Assembly (NCBI GenBank): GCA_027475525.1
Contig: JAMWFC010000114.1
Coordinates: 248,001 to 312,000, forward strand
Direction of reading: 5' to 3'
From: Macrolepiota albuminosa
Lineage: Eukaryota > Basidiomycota > Agaricomycetes > Agaricales > Agaricaceae
Length of the DNA stretch: 64,000 nucleotides
Translations under genes and position numbers: made by a program
Notes under the pieces: generated by a model
The model's database searches: none
What the model saw: the letters and a program-made list of their open reading frames with translations, nothing else
Told to the model about the DNA's origin: nothing
Shown here: in pieces, positions 62,438 to 64,000 of the stretch
Numbering within the stretch: position 1 is the first letter of the stretch
How the letters are laid out: the number at the start of each line of letters is the position of its first letter

Positions 62438-63696
62438 AGCTGGACCGGCTCTATAAGTATTACGCCAATGTACACGTCCCGCGTCGCGACAGAATCGTCG
62501 CGTATATGCTGATCACAGAGCTCCAGATGTTCGCACAGCGAACAGTGGAGGCTCTGCATGATCGAACCATGCAGCTCCTGATGAAGGAGCCTCAGTATCA
62601 GGAACTCGTCAACCCGATGCAGGGCCCTGACGACCTCGCTCTTGTCGAGCGACGACACATTCCAGGGCGCTTTTTGCGCACGAAAGACGATGGCACCACG
62701 GCGTTGCGCGTAATGCGCGCTCAGGATCCAGCCACACCGTTCGACCTTGACCAATTGGCGCAGTACGCGCTGGTCTTTGGCCGACCTGGGCTGGAGAATA
62801 CCTATCAAGGTATCGCCGTGGATCATGCCTACCGTATGCACTGGCGGACCCTCTTTGGGTTCGCCTTATGTCGAGCATTGTGCGCTAACAGCGCAGCCAA
62901 GCCGGTGATTGTACGGCGCATGACCCTCGTCGTGGCCCGTCCAGGGCTTTATCGAGAGGCGATTGCCTCGTATGACGCCATGTTCCCCGAGCAGCCATTT
63001 GAGCCCCAACGTGGGCCGCAGCTCGAAATTCACCAAGTTCACGTGCCCGACGACCATGCACGGAACTTCTCCGACGACGACGCGTTACGCGTCCTTTTAC
63101 ACAACCGGATTCCGCTGGAATGGGTGGACCACGCGTACACGTACGGCGTAGTCTTCCTGGAACAGCAGTTCCATGCCCCCACGATGTCTATGGACATCTT
63201 TAAGCAGGTCGATGACGAGCGCATGGAGCGCCTCTCCAAGTATGGTACCCCCGCCGCAATCCCGCAATGGGATGGATGGCGGGAGATGACTGAAGACGAT
63301 CACTATCGTCTGATGTTCAAGCACCACAAGGAGAGCAAGCTCCCGGAAAATCCTGAGGCCAACGGCCTTTACTACTTGATTGGCATGGACCCAAATCGGG
63401 TCAACCTCCTAAAACGCTCGGCAGCGCATGACCTGCCTGCAGCGGACATGGACCCAGGCCGGGTCAATCTCCTGCCACGCACGGCAGAGCAGGGTACGCT
63501 TACCACCACCGCTTCAGCGATTAACGTCGCACTAACAGAGCCTATGGTGGTAGACACGCCTGCAGCCGAGGGGCCTATAACCCCACCGAGGACGGAATCG
63601 GCGCCTCCCCCTCCCGCGATTAACGTCGCACTGGAGGAGGAGGCAATGGTGACTGAGACGGGCGCTGTCGCAGGAGCATCATCATCCGGGTCCTAG
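62395..63696 (+). CDS. Extra ORF downstream of pol, C-terminal part
   Basis: The frame restarts within the second copy of the 77-bp repeat and continues to TAG at 63694. It is globular-looking and helix-rich (YKYYANVHVPRRDRIVAYML, LQMFAQRTVEALHDRTMQLL, HIPGRFLRTKDDGTTAL, FGRPGLENTYQG, WRTLFGFALCRALC, DHYRLMFKHHKESKLPE). Near the end two pairs of short internal repeats occur (MDPNRVNLL / MDPGRVNLL and AINVALTE / AINVALEE). No catalytic motif is recognised. It probably forms one protein with the ORF at 60671. Confidence 0.7.
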   Translation: MYKHAPRGLPCTPLELDRLYKYYANVHVPRRDRIVAYMLITELQMFAQRTVEALHDRTMQLLMKEPQYQELVNPMQGPDDLALVERRHIPGRFLRTKDDGTTALRVMRAQDPATPFDLDQLAQYALVFGRPGLENTYQGIAVDHAYRMHWRTLFGFALCRALCANSAAKPVIVRRMTLVVARPGLYREAIASYDAMFPEQPFEPQRGPQLEIHQVHVPDDHARNFSDDDALRVLLHNRIPLEWVDHAYTYGVVFLEQQFHAPTMSMDIFKQVDDERMERLSKYGTPAAIPQWDGWREMTEDDHYRLMFKHHKESKLPENPEANGLYYLIGMDPNRVNLLKRSAAHDLPAADMDPGRVNLLPRTAEQGTLTTTASAINVALTEPMVVDTPAAEGPITPPRTESAPPPPAINVALEEEAMVTETGAVAGASSSGS

Positions 63697-64000
63697 ACCC
63701 TTGTATACTTTATTGTGTATGTCCATTCCGAGTATCTCACTCGAACCATTTGAGCTGATACGCACTCTAGAGTTGCGTGTAGATACAGCGGACCCAGAGG
63801 AGGGGTCATCTTTTTTGTTTTTTTTTTATATTTTGTTTATATATACTATTTGCTTCTACTGCTGGCGTCCCCTGCGCCTGTGTCTGATAAGGACTGCTAT
63901 CTCTTGTGTCCGGCCGACACATCATCAGTGCGCATGAGTACTAACGCCTTCCAGCCACGCAACACGCGTGCATTTATCCGTTGTTGCACTACCGTGCATC
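63697..64000. other. 3' flank of extra ORF, no LTR recognised
   Basis: Contains further hairpins (around 63731-63744, 63761-63779 and 63791-63808) and a T-rich run (63810-63845). A purine-rich GAGGAGGGG near 63797-63806 could be a polypurine tract, but no TG-starting LTR copy matching 52752 follows before the window ends. Confidence 0.35.

Larger units (their letters stand above)
52752..64000 (+). mobile_element. Ty3/gypsy chromovirus LTR retrotransposon with extra 3' ORF (3' end beyond window)
   Basis: A long element with gag, CCHC nucleocapsid, aspartic protease, RT, RNase H, integrase and chromodomain in Ty3 order, then a further ORF on the same strand. The proposed left end begins TGTAACGG at 52752, a common gypsy LTR start; the 5' LTR would end before the gag ATG at 53039. 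I find no second copy of that sequence before 64000, so the 3' LTR should lie outside the window. CpG content is high and pol is uninterrupted, indicating a young copy. The whole coding length is dense in short perfect hairpins. Confidence 0.85.

Noticed and set aside
60671..63696. Envelope protein of the Ty3 element
   Set aside because: No signal peptide, membrane segment or cysteine-rich ectodomain is visible.

Overview
The window looks like nuclear DNA of a mushroom-forming basidiomycete (Agaricomycetes). Genes on both strands are split by many 50-65 nt GT-AG introns. The gene set is typical of that group: a DUF6533 membrane protein, a TRI5-type terpene synthase, a cytochrome P450 remnant, pirins, a chromodomain Ty3 element, and housekeeping genes (HEM13, SEC72, HGH1, SPT20, DED1).

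Layout. 1-6950 is AT-rich, CpG-poor repeat debris with a fold-back repeat. 7-19 kb holds a proline-rich gene, a decayed P450, HEM13, a convergent secreted carboxylesterase and a DUF6533 protein. 18987-27680 is a tandem duplication whose unit is about 1.9 kb and carries an intact pirin gene; the second unit was split by about 4.5 kb of CpG-depleted LINE-derived sequence. 28.9-37.2 kb holds two intron-containing tRNA-Lys genes, SEC72, a small secreted protein, HGH1 and SPT20 (divergent, 125 bp apart). 38-49 kb is rich in microsatellites and holds a GATA factor, a low-complexity protein just upstream of it, and DED1. 50.3-51.5 kb is a complete six-exon terpene synthase. From about 52.75 kb to the window end lies a young-looking Ty3/gypsy chromovirus: gag, protease, RT, RNase H, integrase, chromodomain, then a roughly 980-codon extra ORF. 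No 3' LTR is visible before 64000.

Main points for a second look. (1) The whole Ty3 element is tiled with short perfect hairpins (6-8 bp stems, 3-8 nt loops), far above chance and not seen in neighbouring host genes. (2) Protease and RT are separated only by UGA-CUAG, a known efficient stop-readthrough context. (3) An extra ORF with a coiled coil and putative nuclear signals lies after pol. (4) CpG sites have been lost next to the LINE insertion, directly visible by comparing the two duplicate copies. (5) Three back-to-back duplications all have a period of exactly 77 bp, which suggests an assembly join artefact (k = 77); one splits the extra ORF and one creates a uORF before pirin. Single-base indels in several otherwise good genes also hint at base-level errors.

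All calls come from reading the sequence and comparing with remembered family motifs; no database search was run.
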